Origin: Tenrec ecaudatus
Taxonomy: Eukaryota > Chordata > Mammalia > Afrosoricida > Tenrecidae
Assembly: GCF_050624435.1 (NCBI RefSeq)
Contig: NC_134535.1
Coordinates: 122,747,731 to 122,811,730 of the forward strand
Direction of reading: 5' to 3'
DNA length: 64,000 bases
Shown here: positions 27,850 to 38,823 of the stretch, in pieces
How positions within the stretch are numbered: the first letter of the stretch is position 1
Layout of the letters: every line of letters starts with the position of its first letter
Program-made: the position numbers and the translations under genes
The notes under the pieces: model-generated
What the model was told of the DNA's origin: nothing
Seen by the model: only the letters and a program-made list of their open reading frames with translations
The model's database searches: none

Positions 27850-28440
27850 CATCAAAGTCATTCTTTATGTGTAAGAACAGTCTCAGAAGCACAGAAAATC
27901 CTAGGACCATTGGAAGAAGGGCCACTGGAGAGCACAATTGAGATCTCTGTCTGAAGTGGCAGGCTAATACCACATGCACTGTAGGCTGTGCCATGGAGAC
28001 CATGGATAGAGCAAAGGAGCCTGACCAAGACCAGCGGCCGAGGCAAGCAGATCATGAGAGAAAGCAGAAGAAGGGCACTGAGACTAAGAGGTGATATGGC
28101 AGAGGATCAGGTTGGCTTTTTGACCCAAAGAGGTAGAAGCCAAAGGACCGTGTGGCTGAGAGGCTGAAGACTGAAGAGAGATTTGACTACTGACTGAGGA
28201 GTAGTGCTGCTGTGGACCAATGACTGCATCCTTAGTGTTTACTATTCTGTCCTCTGGTAACCTGTTAACTGCTTAATAAACCGCTGTAATGTTGAGTTTT
28301 GTTTGTGAGTTCTGTTCGGCAATTGCATTGAATTATCAAACCCAGCAGGAAAGTAGAGGGTCCCGGGAAGTCTAGTTGTTGCTCGAACAGATAAAGACAG
28401 ATGGCAGAGGCTTGTCTGACCTCTGCCTCCTCACCTCCAG
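27850..28440 (+). mobile_element. LTR-like repeat X, copy 1
   Basis: It contains CTTAATAAACCGCTGTAATG (poly(A) signal context) followed by GAGTTCTGTTCGGCAATTGC and ends around TTGTCTGACCTCTGCC. The same order occurs at about 41.3-41.99 kb. Family not identified; ERVL-like LTR is a guess. Fossil. Confidence 0.35.
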
Positions 28441-29085
28441 CCAGAAGAGGCCAGCTAAGGCCTTCTGTACTGTTTGCTCAGCCTGGTCTCAGGTTTTTAA
28501 CCATTAGTACTCTTTCCTGTGTCCTGTACCACTTAGGGCATCTCACCAAAAGTACAATATACATATATTTAGATAGGGAACACATGTTCATTTGTGCAAT
28601 GGAAACCAAGATAGGGGTGGTGGTGGTGGAAAAAGGTTGAATTTTCATTTTCTGGAATGGAAAAATCAATAAATTATGCCCTGACCTGAAAAAATACACA
28701 CACACACACACACACAGATTTGAAGAAATTTACTTAAAAAAATCAACTAAAACATGGGGAATAAAAATTGTGGGTGTCACACAGAAGAGGAGATACTTTT
28801 CTTCCTTAACTTTTATTCATGGATCTATTTGGCATTTTAACCTTGAAAGGTTGGAGTTGAATGTTTACACTGCATTTAAAAGCATAAAAATCAGAGTACA
28901 TAGTTTAGTGTTAAAAGCAGAGAAAGTTAAACACATAACTCAACTTAGCCAATCAGTCTCTAACACTGAAAAGAAGAAAACCAATAGTCCGGAGAATTCA
29001 ATGAGGCAATGTGCTGGGTTCCGTTCTTGGTTGGCCCCCCAAATTCAAATGGTAGCTTAGAGATTGTTTGCTTGCAGCAACCCCA
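28441..29085. other. Intergenic, nothing recognised except a (CA)n
   Basis: Simple repeat at 28695-28718. No exon or known repeat was recognised. Confidence 0.5.
28695..28718. repeat. (CA)n microsatellite
   Basis: About twelve perfect CA units, preceded by an A-rich stretch. Confidence 0.9.
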
Positions 29086-29089
29086 GAAG

Positions 29090-29190
29090 TGCCTCAGAAG
29101 ACGGGCCTGAAGATCTACTTCAGAAGACTCGACAGAGCAGTTCTCTGCTCCCATGGCTACCATGAGTTGAAATCAACTCCCAGGGTACTG
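29090..29190 (+). mobile_element. AfroSINE tail fragment
   Basis: CTGAAGATCTACTTCAGAAG and CTACCATGAGTTGAAATCAA are variant body and tail motifs of the SINE family. Head not found. Confidence 0.5.
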
Positions 29191-29635
29191 ACCACAAAGT
29201 AGTGGATCTAAAGTCTGGGACAAAGAGGAATCCCAGGGGAGCCAAATAGGTTTGGTTTACAAAGTGGGACTCAAGAAAGATAGAGATACTCAGATTAATA
29301 TCACTTGTCAAACAGGGATAGTGAAAATCGAAGGATAATATAAACAATTGAAGGTTGAGAACCGGCAAGTAGCGAGAAGAGACAGCAGAATCCATCTGCT
29401 GTATTTCATAACTTTATAAGCTTTCATCATGGAAATTAAAGAAGTATGAGAAATCAATAGGTTGCCCTGAAATAAAGAAGAGAAGAATGTGTATTGTATT
29501 TAGATAAATGTAGGGTTTAAAAAAAATCCACTGGCAGGTAGGGAGTGGTTCAATGGCCATGATACATAGTCTCTCTTCCTCCTGTCTCTTTGTGATCCTA
29601 TGGACAGAGTAGAACCAACCGCCCCTGTGGCTTTA

Positions 29636-29858
29636 CTAGGAACCCTGAGGACAGAGTGGTTACATGTTGGGTTGGTTAGGTCAGCAGTCTGAAACTACTC
29701 ACCCCTTACCCTTTGGGAGAAAGATAGGCCTTTTTCTCCCATAACGAGTTATAATCTTGGAATCTCACAGGGGCAGTTCTACCCGGCCTGATATATAGTG
29801 TTGTTATGTGTTGGAATCGACTTGATGGAAGTGAGTTTGGTTTTTTGATGGTGTGACT
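29636..29858 (+). mobile_element. AfroSINE-type SINE
   Basis: Head GAGGACAGAGTGGTTACATG, body GGGAGAAAGATAGGCC and tail GGAAGTGAGTTTGGTTTTTT are all present. Confidence 0.8.
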
Positions 29859-29981
29859 TTCTAAGGCTGTAAAGCTGCAAGGGAGGAGAAAGTCTCATCT
29901 CTCTTTTGAGGATCAGCAGGTGAGTTTAAACTACTGATCCTTTGGTTAGCAGCCCAATGCTGTAACCCACGATGCCACTCA
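29859..29981 (-). mobile_element. AfroSINE-type SINE, partial
   Basis: Antisense body and head (AGAAAGTCTCATCTCTC, GTTTAAACTACTGATCC, GTTAGCAGCCCAATG) directly abutting the previous plus-strand SINE. Confidence 0.7.
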
Positions 29982-30144
29982 GAAATGTTGAAACATCATT
30001 CATGGAAAATTCTTTGGTGCACAGTTCTACTTTTATATACATGGAGTCCTCATGAGCTGGAACTGACTCACACACAGTCTGTGTCTCATTTTTATTGCCT
30101 TTGTAATGACACCCCAATAAAACAAAATAAAAACCAAGGCTACT

Positions 30145-30235
30145 GTTATGGAGTTGATTCTGATTCATAATGGCCAATTCTGAGGCTTTGGAAATCTTTT
30201 CAGGAACAGATAGCTTCAAATGATACTATTTCCCT
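30145..30235 (-). mobile_element. AfroSINE fragment
   Basis: GGAGTTGATTCTGATTCATA starts the antisense tail. It decays within 90 bp. Confidence 0.5.
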
Positions 30236-30940
30236 TCCCTGTTCAAAACTTACAATGGATTTTCCTGTATATAGGAGAAAGTACAAAGTGCTTTATCTCA
30301 TAAGTAATGCCAAAAAAAAATTTTTATCCCCTATTCCCAGATTAATTCCTATTACACCATTCTTGGAATTTCTATCATTTTCTAGGATCCATATTTTCTC
30401 TCTTTTGCTCTCTGATATAGACATATATACCATTAACCTGTTCCTTTTATTTATTTATTTTTTGCTTTCTTAACCTGTTTCTTTGGCCTTTAAAATTATA
30501 CCGTTATTCAATATTACTAACACTTTCATAACTCCCTTTCAAACTCTTAAAATTCTGAGGAATTCTGAGGGGGAAAATGAACTAGTTTCATTCTTGGTTA
30601 ATCAAGATGCAGATGCCAACAAGTGGACTGTGGCCAACAGTACGCAGAGACAGCATGTCCACTATTTTCCCCAGCTGAGCTTTCAGCATATCTTGGACAA
30701 TCCATAAATCACTGAAATTGTTTTCCAGCCCATGTGCTCAGGGGCAGACTGCCCATCCTGGCCTCTTTATGGCCATTTAGCCAATCTGCTTACCCAAGGA
30801 AACGTCAACAAAAATTGCTGCTCCAAGACTTTCTGATCTTTCTCCACAAAGCTCTTAGTTAAAAAAAAAAGAACCCCACAAAACAAACGTCCTCAAATTT
30901 TGCTTTATGGACATATTCTGATATATCAATAAAACAAAAA
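30236..30940. other. AT-rich intergenic, nothing recognised
   Basis: No exon or classifiable repeat was seen. Confidence 0.5.
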
Positions 30941-30942
30941 TA

Positions 30943-31021
30943 TAGGGTCTTCAAAAGGTTCATGTGGAAATATGGAATTAAAAAATGCTGGAGTTTCAAA
31001 ATGAACTTTTAAAATTACCTT
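30943..31021. mobile_element. Possible short DNA transposon (mariner-like MITE)
   Basis: GGGTCTTCAAAAGGTTCATG at the left and AATGAACTTTTAAAATTACC at the right form a loose palindrome. A similar sequence lies near 48.65 kb. Family assignment is uncertain. Confidence 0.3.
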
Positions 31022-31023
31022 TG

Positions 31024-31541
31024 TTAGTCTGGGTACATTAGAAAAATAAATCCACAGAAACTCATATGCATAAGAGAGTTTTATATAAAGGGTAAATGTA
31101 CATTAAGAACGCATCCCAACCCAGTGCTGTCCAAGCCCATAAGTCCAACATTAGCCATATGCCCATTTCCAATCAACACAGTCCTCAATCTCACAAAACA
31201 CATGCAATGATACCGACTGCAGGAGGAAAGCTGAATCAGTGACCATGTAAGCATCTCAGCTTTGGCAGGGGTCTCCACATGGCTGCTCCAGCACCCAGGG
31301 CTGCAACAGGGTAGGTCCATGTGGCTTCTTCACAGAGATGTCTTACAGGAAGTCAGCCCTCCCAGCTGAAGCAGGGAACTAGCTAAGGCAGCTGCACCCT
31401 GATCCGGCCATCGGAAAGCAAGAGACCCGAGCACTCAAAAGGTGAGGCTCACTGACCCGTTTAGCTCTCTACCCTTCAATTAATCCCACATGTGTTTACT
31501 GGCCAGGTTGGCACAATAAACCTTAACTATCTCAGTTTCTT
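31024..31541 (-). mobile_element. MaLR-like solo LTR, inverted copy
   Basis: Reverse complement of the element at 22385-22912 with an estimated four-fifths or better identity by eye. Both ends (GTTAGTCTGGGTACATTAG and the GGCACAATAAACC side) are preserved. Fossil. Confidence 0.5.
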
Positions 31542-31552
31542 TGCATAAATAA

Positions 31553-31766
31553 GAGCCCTGGTTGTGTAGTGGTTAAATGTTGAGCCATGATTCACGAGGT
31601 CGGCAGTTTAAAACCACCAACCACTCTGCAGGTGAAAGACTGGGTTTTCATCTCCTGTTAGTAGTTATAGTCTCAGAAACTCCCAGGGCAGGTCTACCCT
31701 GCCATACAGAGTCTCTATGAGTCAGCATTGACTCAATGGCAGTGAGTTTGGTTTAGTTTGGGATGT
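31553..31766 (+). mobile_element. AfroSINE-type SINE, full length
   Basis: Head AGCCCTGGTTGTGTAGTGGT, middle GTCGGCAGTTTAAAACCACC and tail AATGGCAGTGAGTTTGGTTT. The complete structure makes it useful for consensus building. Confidence 0.88.
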
Positions 31767-31859
31767 ACAAATACGTTAACTAACTAGATGCTAAAATAAG
31801 GACCTTGAAGCCACACCTTTAAGGCCAGCCTAATACGAAGCTGTGCTGTAGCTCCTCAC

Positions 31860-33475
31860 CTAGACTTGACCAAAACACACCATGATTTTCCATTTACCTT
31901 AGGACAAGATATACAACTAGGCATAAGCCTGATCAATCTTCTCTCAGACATATGTTCTACTTTAAAGGAGAGCCTAACAGAGAGAACTGTAGGGCCAACA
32001 ACAGCTGGAGGCATGGTGTCCCCTTGTTGGAGCATACTGAGAAAGGGGACAATACTGGGGACACATGGTAGTGAGAGAGTCTGATCTGACCACCTCTACA
32101 ATGGGGCGAACCAAGAAGGGAACATGACAGATCAGCAATAGGAGCAAAACCAATCTACAAAGCCCCTGAAGAGCCCCCAAAATAGACTTCAGGGTAGGAG
32201 CTGCAGTTCCCAGAACAACCCCCACCCCAACCATTGGTGGGGAGAAAGTCATAAAGGGCAAAGGACAGACCAGGAATTATATAAGCTTTTTCCTTTTTGT
32301 GTGTCTGCTAGTTTTTCATTTTTTCTCTGTTTATTCAACCTTTTGTTTTCTTTTTGTTTTTGTCTCTGTTATTGTTGTTTTGCTTATTAATATAAGATAG
32401 GCGTGGAAAGCAAGCCTGAGGAGAAAGCAATGGGACTGACAGTTCCTGAGGGACATGGAAGGAGGAGGCTGCGGGGTGGGGGGGGGGGCGGGAAGGAGCC
32501 GTGAGCAAACAACACCATAGACATGGGAACAGCTAGGGAATTAAAAGCAACAACAAAAAAGACATAGAAATTCCAGTGGTGTTGGAGCAACAGCAATCTC
32601 ACTGAAGACAAAGTGGGTACATAAGAAAATGTGGTGAAGAAAGGTGATGGTGCCAAGCTATCAAAAGATATAGCATTTGGGCTCTTAAAGACTTGAAGGT
32701 AAACAAGCAGCCATTTAGCAGAGATGCAAAAAGCCCACATGGAAGAAGCATACCAGCCAGTGTGATCATGAGGTGTTGACAGAATCAGGTAACAGGCACC
32801 AATAGATACAAACAAACAAACAAAACATATTGTTGAGAACAATTTGTTGAGGGTTAGAGCAGAGACCCCAGACTTAGCTGTAGACAATAGGACATACCCT
32901 CACAGAAGGGTCACAAAGGAGGGATGGGTCAATCAGGGTGCAGAATAGTACCGATGAAACACATAATATTCCTCTGGTTCTTTGAGGCCTCCTCACCCCC
33001 CACTATCATGACTCAAGTCCTGCCTTTCAGTTCTGGCTAGACTGGAGCATGTACACTGGTACAGATAAGACTTCACAACACATAGAATCCAGGTTAGATA
33101 AACCCCTCAGGAACAGAAATAGAAGGAGCAATTTGAGGAGAGTAATTGGAAGGTGGGGGAAGGAGGAGAGGATGGGGCAATTGATGGCAATGTTTGACAT
33201 ATAATCCACCCCCCAAGGGGGTGAAGGCAAAGAAACATGAGTGAAGGGAGACAGTGATCGGTGTAAAATATGAAAGCTAAAATAATTTATAATTTATCAA
33301 GGGTTCACGGGGGTGGGGGTTGGAGGGAAAAAAGAGGAGCTGCTGCTAAGGACTCAAATAGTAAGTGTTTAGAAAATGATGATGGCAACACATGTTCAAA
33401 TGTGCTGGATACAACTGATGCAGAGAATGTTATAAAAGCTGTAAGAGCCCCCAATAAGTTGATTTTTTTAAAGAA
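31860..33475 (+). mobile_element. L1 LINE, 3' UTR only
   Basis: This is a 5'-truncated L1 of the same type as 15562-19041, limited to the long 3' UTR. The block at 32620-32760 (GAAAATGTGGTGAAGAAAGG and onward) aligns with 18190-18340, and the end reads AAGAGCCCCCAATAAGTTGA. The start coordinate is approximate. Confidence 0.8.
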
Positions 33476-33739
33476 AAGGAAAAAAAGGAGAGTCTACTTT
33501 GTCATTGTATATATCAATATATGCTCATGTTCAGAGCTTCCTTCCCGATTACTAGATTCATGCTGGCACGTCCCATTCTCTCCTGCAATTATCTATGGCA
33601 CGGAAAACCAATCCATCCTCTCTGTAGGTAGATAGTGACACGGCCTTTTAGACTCTGATAACATACCATGCATGGATCTAATCATTTCCGGGAAATTCAG
33701 TCTTGACAAGTAAAAATGATGAAGAGTATTGCTTTTCTA

Positions 33740-33825
33740 TTTCTTTCCCTCCCTGCCTTCTACCCTTCCTTCCTTTCATTTTTCCTCCCTCCCTCCCTCC
33801 CTCCCTGCCTCCCTTCCTTTCTTCC
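33740..33825. repeat. (CCTT)n/(CCCT)n microsatellite
   Basis: Imperfect pyrimidine-rich repeats CCCTCCCTCCCT and CCTTCCTT. Open frames over it on both strands are low-complexity artefacts. Confidence 0.8.
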
Positions 33826-34267
33826 CACTGCAATCAATCCAGGAAGCCAGAGGTGGAGGTCGGAGAGAGCAACCTCCCTGCCTGGCTGCAAGCTTTTCTC
33901 CTATCTGTGCCATCCAGCAGAGAAAGCATTCCGGAAAGTGCATTTCTTTACTGCTTAAAACGAGGGAAAAGGTCAAGTGAATAACTCTGTACATTTTCTA
34001 AATTGATTTGAATTTATGTTTCCATCTAAGCACAGCTGAGCTTTCTATTGAGATTAAAAAAAAAAAGAGTCACCATTCATGTGATCACCACCCGATGTTC
34101 ATTTATCAGGCTCTCCTCACTTGTAACTAGAAATTTTGCAAGTTGCTACAAGTCAGAAGTCAGACCAGCTTTCTTCACACTTCCTTTAAGACATCACACC
34201 TTCATCAATCTCTCCAGAACAGGCATTCCATTATGGAACCCCACACTAATGAAAACAGTAAGCAGGG

Positions 34268-34517
34268 AGACGTCAGACAGGGCAAGATATCACAAAATAA
34301 TAATTTATCAATTTTCAAGGGCTCATGAGGGAGGGGGCAGAGGAGCAAGAGGGGTAAAAAATGAGGAGCTGATGCCAGGGGTTTAAGTGGAGAGCACATG
34401 TTTTGAGAATACTGAAGGCAATGAATGGACAGGTGTGCTTGACACAATTGATGCATGTATGGATTGTGATAAGAGTTGTATGAGCCCCCAATAAAATGAT
34501 TAAACAACAACAATAAA
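34268..34517 (+). mobile_element. L1 3' end with target-site duplication
   Basis: The last 250 bp of the afrotherian L1 3' UTR ends GCCCCCAATAAAATGATTAA plus an A-rich tail. GAAAACAGTAAG occurs just before (about 34254) and just after (about 34519), a plausible 12-bp or longer target duplication. Confidence 0.8.
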
Positions 34518-34639
34518 AGAAAACAGTAAGTAGCTCCTCATCGCCTTCAACCCTAGCATACAAATTGCTTAACAGAAGACGTCAATATGTCATTTTTATT
34601 CCTAAGCCTCAAGCTCATCCCCAGCCCCCCACATGTCAT

Positions 34640-35285
34640 ACACAATTCACCCCAAACTACTTGGCACTTCCTGATATGAAGAGGCACACTCATGTCGCAG
34701 TGTTTTCCAGACGTTATCCTGCCATCTGGCCTCCCTGAAGCTGCTGTCCACCGCTAGACTGTCAGTTTGCTGTACTGTGGTGGCTTGGGTGTTCAGGTGC
34801 TGCTGGAAATTATGCCTCTGGCATTTCACATACTGGAGGATCACCCAGAGTGAACAGGTCTCAGCAGATCTTCCAGACTCACCACAGACCAGGAGGGCCT
34901 TGGCTCACCACTTCTGGCGAAAGAGCAGCTGAACACCTTATGCATAATTTCGAAACCTGCTCCGATACTAAAGGCCTAAAGAACAGAAGCAGAATTTGTC
35001 AGAGATAGTGCCGAAAGACAGGGCCCTCGGGTTGGAGGCCGCTTGAACTGTGATCGAGGGGGGAGCTGATCTCTCAGAATGGAGATGAGCGTAGTGATGT
35101 GAGTTGGGTAAAGTGTGCGGTCGTGCAGCCCTCTGGATGATTTGCCAGTGGGGCATGACTCAAGGTAGGAAGAACAACTGCAAAGCTCCACTAATGATCC
35201 GAACTTGGAATGCACAAAGCATGGATCTAGGAAAACTGCAATAAGCCGTCAAAAATGAATTGGAGTGCACAAACAAGCTTCCATA
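34640..35285 (+). mobile_element. RTE LINE, 5' region
   Basis: Contains the RTE leader and the start of the endonuclease (AACTTGGAATGCACAAAGCA, AAAATGAATTGGAGTGCACA) corresponding to an N-terminal endonuclease segment. The remainder of the element is absent. Retained 5' ends are uncommon among the RTE pieces here. Confidence 0.6.
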
Positions 35286-35309
35286 GACTCTCCAGGAACG
35301 AAAAACAAA

Positions 35310-35372
35310 ACATTTATTTATTAAATAAATTTTAAAGATTTATTTATTAAAAGATTTATTTATTAAACAAAT
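35310..35372. repeat. AT-rich ATTTATTTATTAAA local repeat
   Basis: Repeats of a unit containing GATTTATTTATTAAA. Low complexity. Confidence 0.7.
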
Positions 35373-35456
35373 CTCTCGTTGGGCTCTGTACACTGGTGTA
35401 CTGAAATACAATCCCAAAGATATCCATACACTAAAGGAGAAAAGCAAAGACCACAC

Positions 35457-35638
35457 TCACTGCCATTGAGTCGATTCTGACTCACACTCACGCTATAGGA
35501 TGTTGTAGAACTGCCCCTGTGGGTCTCTGAGACTAATTTTTAATGGGAGTAGAAATCCCCATCTTTCTACCTCGGAGCTGGTTGGTGGTTTGGAACCGCT
35601 GACCCTAGGGTTTGCAGCCCAACACACCACCAGGGCTA
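35457..35638 (-). mobile_element. AfroSINE-type SINE
   Basis: Antisense: CATTGAGTCGATTCTGACTC at the start, GCCCAACACACCACCAGGGC at the end. Well preserved. Confidence 0.85.
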
Positions 35639-35639
35639 A

Positions 35640-36415
35640 CAAGGAAAGCTAGGAGAAACTGAGCAATTAAAAACTGAGATGAAAAGGAAGAAGAGGAATT
35701 ATTAGGACCAAGTAATCTCATTTATGTCTATGAATGTAAATATAATTTTTAAATGGATGATTATAAATCTACATTTTCTACTCCTGACTCGAGTGTCCCC
35801 TACATACATCTCCAATTGTCTCCTTGGGATGTCCAGTGTAAATTTAAAAGTATGGGGGAATTTAAAGATAGAATGGGGAACTTCATTGCTTACTTTTTTT
35901 TAATTTCCTTCTGTCCCCTCTTCAAACTTTTTATATCAAGATTTTATAGATGCATTTTTTTCTCACTAAAGGAATACAAGCCAAGTCATTGAGTGGTTTT
36001 AAATTTTTGTTAAGTATGATGAATTTGGATGATCATATGTAGGATGTATATATTCCAAACAATTCTCGTGATTGGACAGATGGCACGAGATATGGACAAT
36101 ATTAATTTGAGTACTACCTAATTCTGAACATTGTGCCTTCCCAATCACATGTAGGAAACTATCAACAGTGATTTATATTTATAAAGAGTGCCTTGCTTTA
36201 TAGGAGCAAGTTTTACACTCTGATTTCTCCAACATGCGTTATCTCATACAATAAGCTCTCAACACAACAATTTTGTTGCCGATGAATTTACTTCCGTTTT
36301 ATGCAGTTATACAAGTCCCCATCCAAGAAACAACATGTGCTATACGTAGGGGGGAAGACCTCTCCAGAAACCCCAGAGGTGGAAAATAGAAATAGTACTT
36401 ATATAGACCAGGGTC
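35640..36415. other. Intergenic, mostly unassigned
   Basis: A possible MIR piece lies near 36200-36290 (ATCTCATACAATAAGCTCTC). Nothing else was recognised. Confidence 0.4.
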
Positions 36416-36439
36416 TAGAAAAGATGTAATAAATTGAGT

Positions 36440-36983
36440 CTTTCTATATTCAATTCCTTCTCCAGGGACTGGTCTCTCCTGATAATATGTCCAAAGTACA
36501 TGAGATGAGGTCTCACCGTCTTTATTTCTAAGGGGTTTTCCGGATGTACTTCTTCTTCCAAGACAGATTTCCCTGTCCCTTTGGGAAGCATCATAATTCA
36601 AATGTATTGGTTCTTCTTCAGTCTTCTGTACTCAATGCCCAACTATCTCATGCATTTAAGGTGACTGAAATGTTATGGCTTGGACCAGGTGCACCTTAGT
36701 CCTCAAAATAACATCCTTGCTTTTCAACACTTTAAAGAGGTCTTAGGCAGCAGATTTACCCAATGCAATGTGTTGCTTGACCTCTTGACTAGTACTTCCA
36801 TGAGCACTGATTGTGGATCCAAGCAAGATGAAATGCTTGGCAACTTCCATCTTTATTACGATGTTGCCTATTGGTCCAGTTGGGAAGATCTTTGTTTTCT
36901 TTACATTGAGTTGTAATCCACACAGAAGGCTGCAGTCACTGATCTTCATCAGCAAGTGCTTCAAATCCTCCTCACTTTCCTAG
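36440..36983 (-). mobile_element. RTE LINE, inverted 5' segment of a twin-primed insertion
   Basis: The antisense RTE sequence runs from the CTGGAGAAGGA region (plus strand CCTTCTCCAGGGACTGG) back to the RT C-terminal block (frame KHLLMKISDCSLLCGLQLNV at 36743-36964). It lacks the family's last ~200 bp, which are in the next feature in opposite orientation. Confidence 0.75.
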
Positions 36984-37192
36984 AGATGGACATCATGCTT
37001 GGTAAGACAGAGGGACGGCAAAAAAGAGGAAGTCCCTCAACAAAATGGATTAGCATTGTGGCTGCAACAGTGGGCTCAAATATGAGAGCTACGGGGAGGA
37101 TAGTGCCGGACGGGGTGGCATCTTGTTCTGTTGCTCACAGTGTCACCTGCATCAGAACTGACTCAATAGCACCTAACAACAACAACAGCAAC
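36984..37192 (+). mobile_element. RTE LINE, 3' end of the same insertion
   Basis: It begins AGATGGACATCATGCTTGG, the point in the family consensus where the inverted segment stops, and ends CACCTAACAACAACAACAGC, the RTE 3' terminus. Confidence 0.8.
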
Positions 37193-37196
37193 TTAT

Positions 37197-37270
37197 TCAC
37201 TCAACCCCTGGTGGTGCTATTGGGTAAGCATTAGACTACCAACAAGGAGGTCACTTGTCCAAGCCCATCA
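37197..37270 (+). mobile_element. AfroSINE head fragment
   Basis: CCCCTGGTGGTGCTATTGGG and AGACTACCAACAAGGAGG match the tRNA-like head. No tail follows. Confidence 0.5.
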
Positions 37271-37391
37271 GACATCAGTTGTGTAAAGCACATCTGTACA
37301 TTCATTTGTACATTCATTGGCCTCATCATTCCATCTTTTCCCATGAAATATTAGAAGCCCTCACGTATAGATGATCCAGATGGAAATACAA

Positions 37392-37575
37392 CTTACTATC
37401 ACGAGTCAGTCCCATTTATAATGATCCTATAGGACAAAGCAGAATTGCTCCGTGGATCTTCTGAGACTATACATCTTTATGGAAACAGACAGCCTCAGCT
37501 TACGTGGAGCAGCTGGTGGGATCCAACTGCCAACCTTGTAGTTTGCAGCCCAAACTTAGCCCCTTGTGCCATGAT
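37392..37575 (-). mobile_element. AfroSINE-type SINE
   Basis: Antisense copy with ATCCTATAGGACAAAGCAGA and GTAGTTTGCAGCCCAAAC. Diverged. Confidence 0.7.
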
Positions 37576-37579
37576 GCAG

Positions 37580-38095
37580 AGGAGATAGAAACAGAGATAG
37601 AGCTAGATGTCCCAAATCCCCACCTTTACCGTCATTGTCACCACTCCGCACATCGCGATTGTTTTCAATCAGGTTCTGTCTGATCATCCTTCTTTCAGCT
37701 GGATCTTACCCTGTGCATTCTTTGTGTAACATCAAGAATCATAGTCTTCTTATTCGAATTATGACAAGTTATTTACTGTTTACAATAATTAAGTGGAATC
37801 CCAGTACATGTAAAATATATTCCATTCTCCTTTTCCCTAGAGTCTGATCTCCCTGTTAAACTTCATTTCCTGCAAGGCTTCCCTTTCCTCACTCCTGGCC
37901 ACACTACTCTAGGCTTTTATTCAATTCCCAAACTGACCCAACTTCCCCTCATCTTGAAAGCTAGTCTCTTCTCTCTGACTTTCCTCAGAGCTCTCTCTAC
38001 TACCTATTACTGGCTAGCTCAGCTTTTGTTTCTTTTTTCTTGTTTTGTTCTTTTAGGGTTTACTATCCTTTTCTTTGTTTCCTTATAAGGAACTG
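37580..38095. other. Intergenic, nothing recognised
   Basis: No exon or repeat could be assigned. Confidence 0.5.
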
Positions 38096-38600
38096 TGATA
38101 GGTAGGTTTATTGTACCAACCTGGCCAATGAACACATGTGGGATTAATTAATTGAAGGGTGGAGAGATAAATGGCTCGGGGGAGACTCACTTTTCTTATA
38201 TCTTGCTCTTTGATGATTGTGTGGCTGCCTTGCTTGTTCTTTGCCTCAGTTTGTAAACTATACTACAAGACCTGCTTCACCACACCATTGGAATTTACAT
38301 CTCTTAAGCTGGGGACTGTTGGACCTTTTCATCTGGCTGACTGTTGGTGACCTGCCTTGCTGTTTGCTGCCTGTGCCCGGATAGCCTGAATAGCTCTACA
38401 GAGGACTACCTGGCGGCCCTCAAGACTTGAAGGACTGCCAGTGTCTCACAACTGTCTCAAGGGAGTGAGTTGCACTGAGCTTTATAATTTAATTAACTGT
38501 TTATTTCTTATGTTATACATCTATCTATCTGTATAAATATATATATAATTATTAGCATTCTGGTTTTGTTTCTCTAGAAACCCCTAGCAGGAACAAACAG
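38096..38600 (+). mobile_element. MaLR-like solo LTR, divergent subfamily
   Basis: The 5' end GGTTTATTGTACCAACCTGG matches the copy at 22.4 kb. The interior differs, with a CTGTGCCCGGATAGCCTGAA block, a TATA-rich section and the ending TGTTTCTCTAGAAACCCC, all of MLT1/MST character. Fossil. Confidence 0.5.
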
Positions 38601-38823
38601 GGAAAATACAGAGGTCTTTTCACAAGACCCTTCCTATAACAATGTAAACTCCGTAAAGACAGAGTCACAGATCCTGTTTGCCTAGCTTGCTCATTTTTAA
38701 TCTCTACCCATGCTAATATCAACACAGTGAATTAAAGAATACTTGTCAGAAAACAAAAAACAAAACCACCATTTAATCAATACAAAGAGCAATACGAAGT
38801 ATTATTATGAGTAAAGAGAAAGC

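Noticed and set aside
33703-33994. Four overlapping frames of 72-93 codons rich in Pro, Ser and Leu
   Set aside because: Driven by the CCTT/CCCT repeat; present in all plus frames and in antisense, which is a low-complexity pattern.
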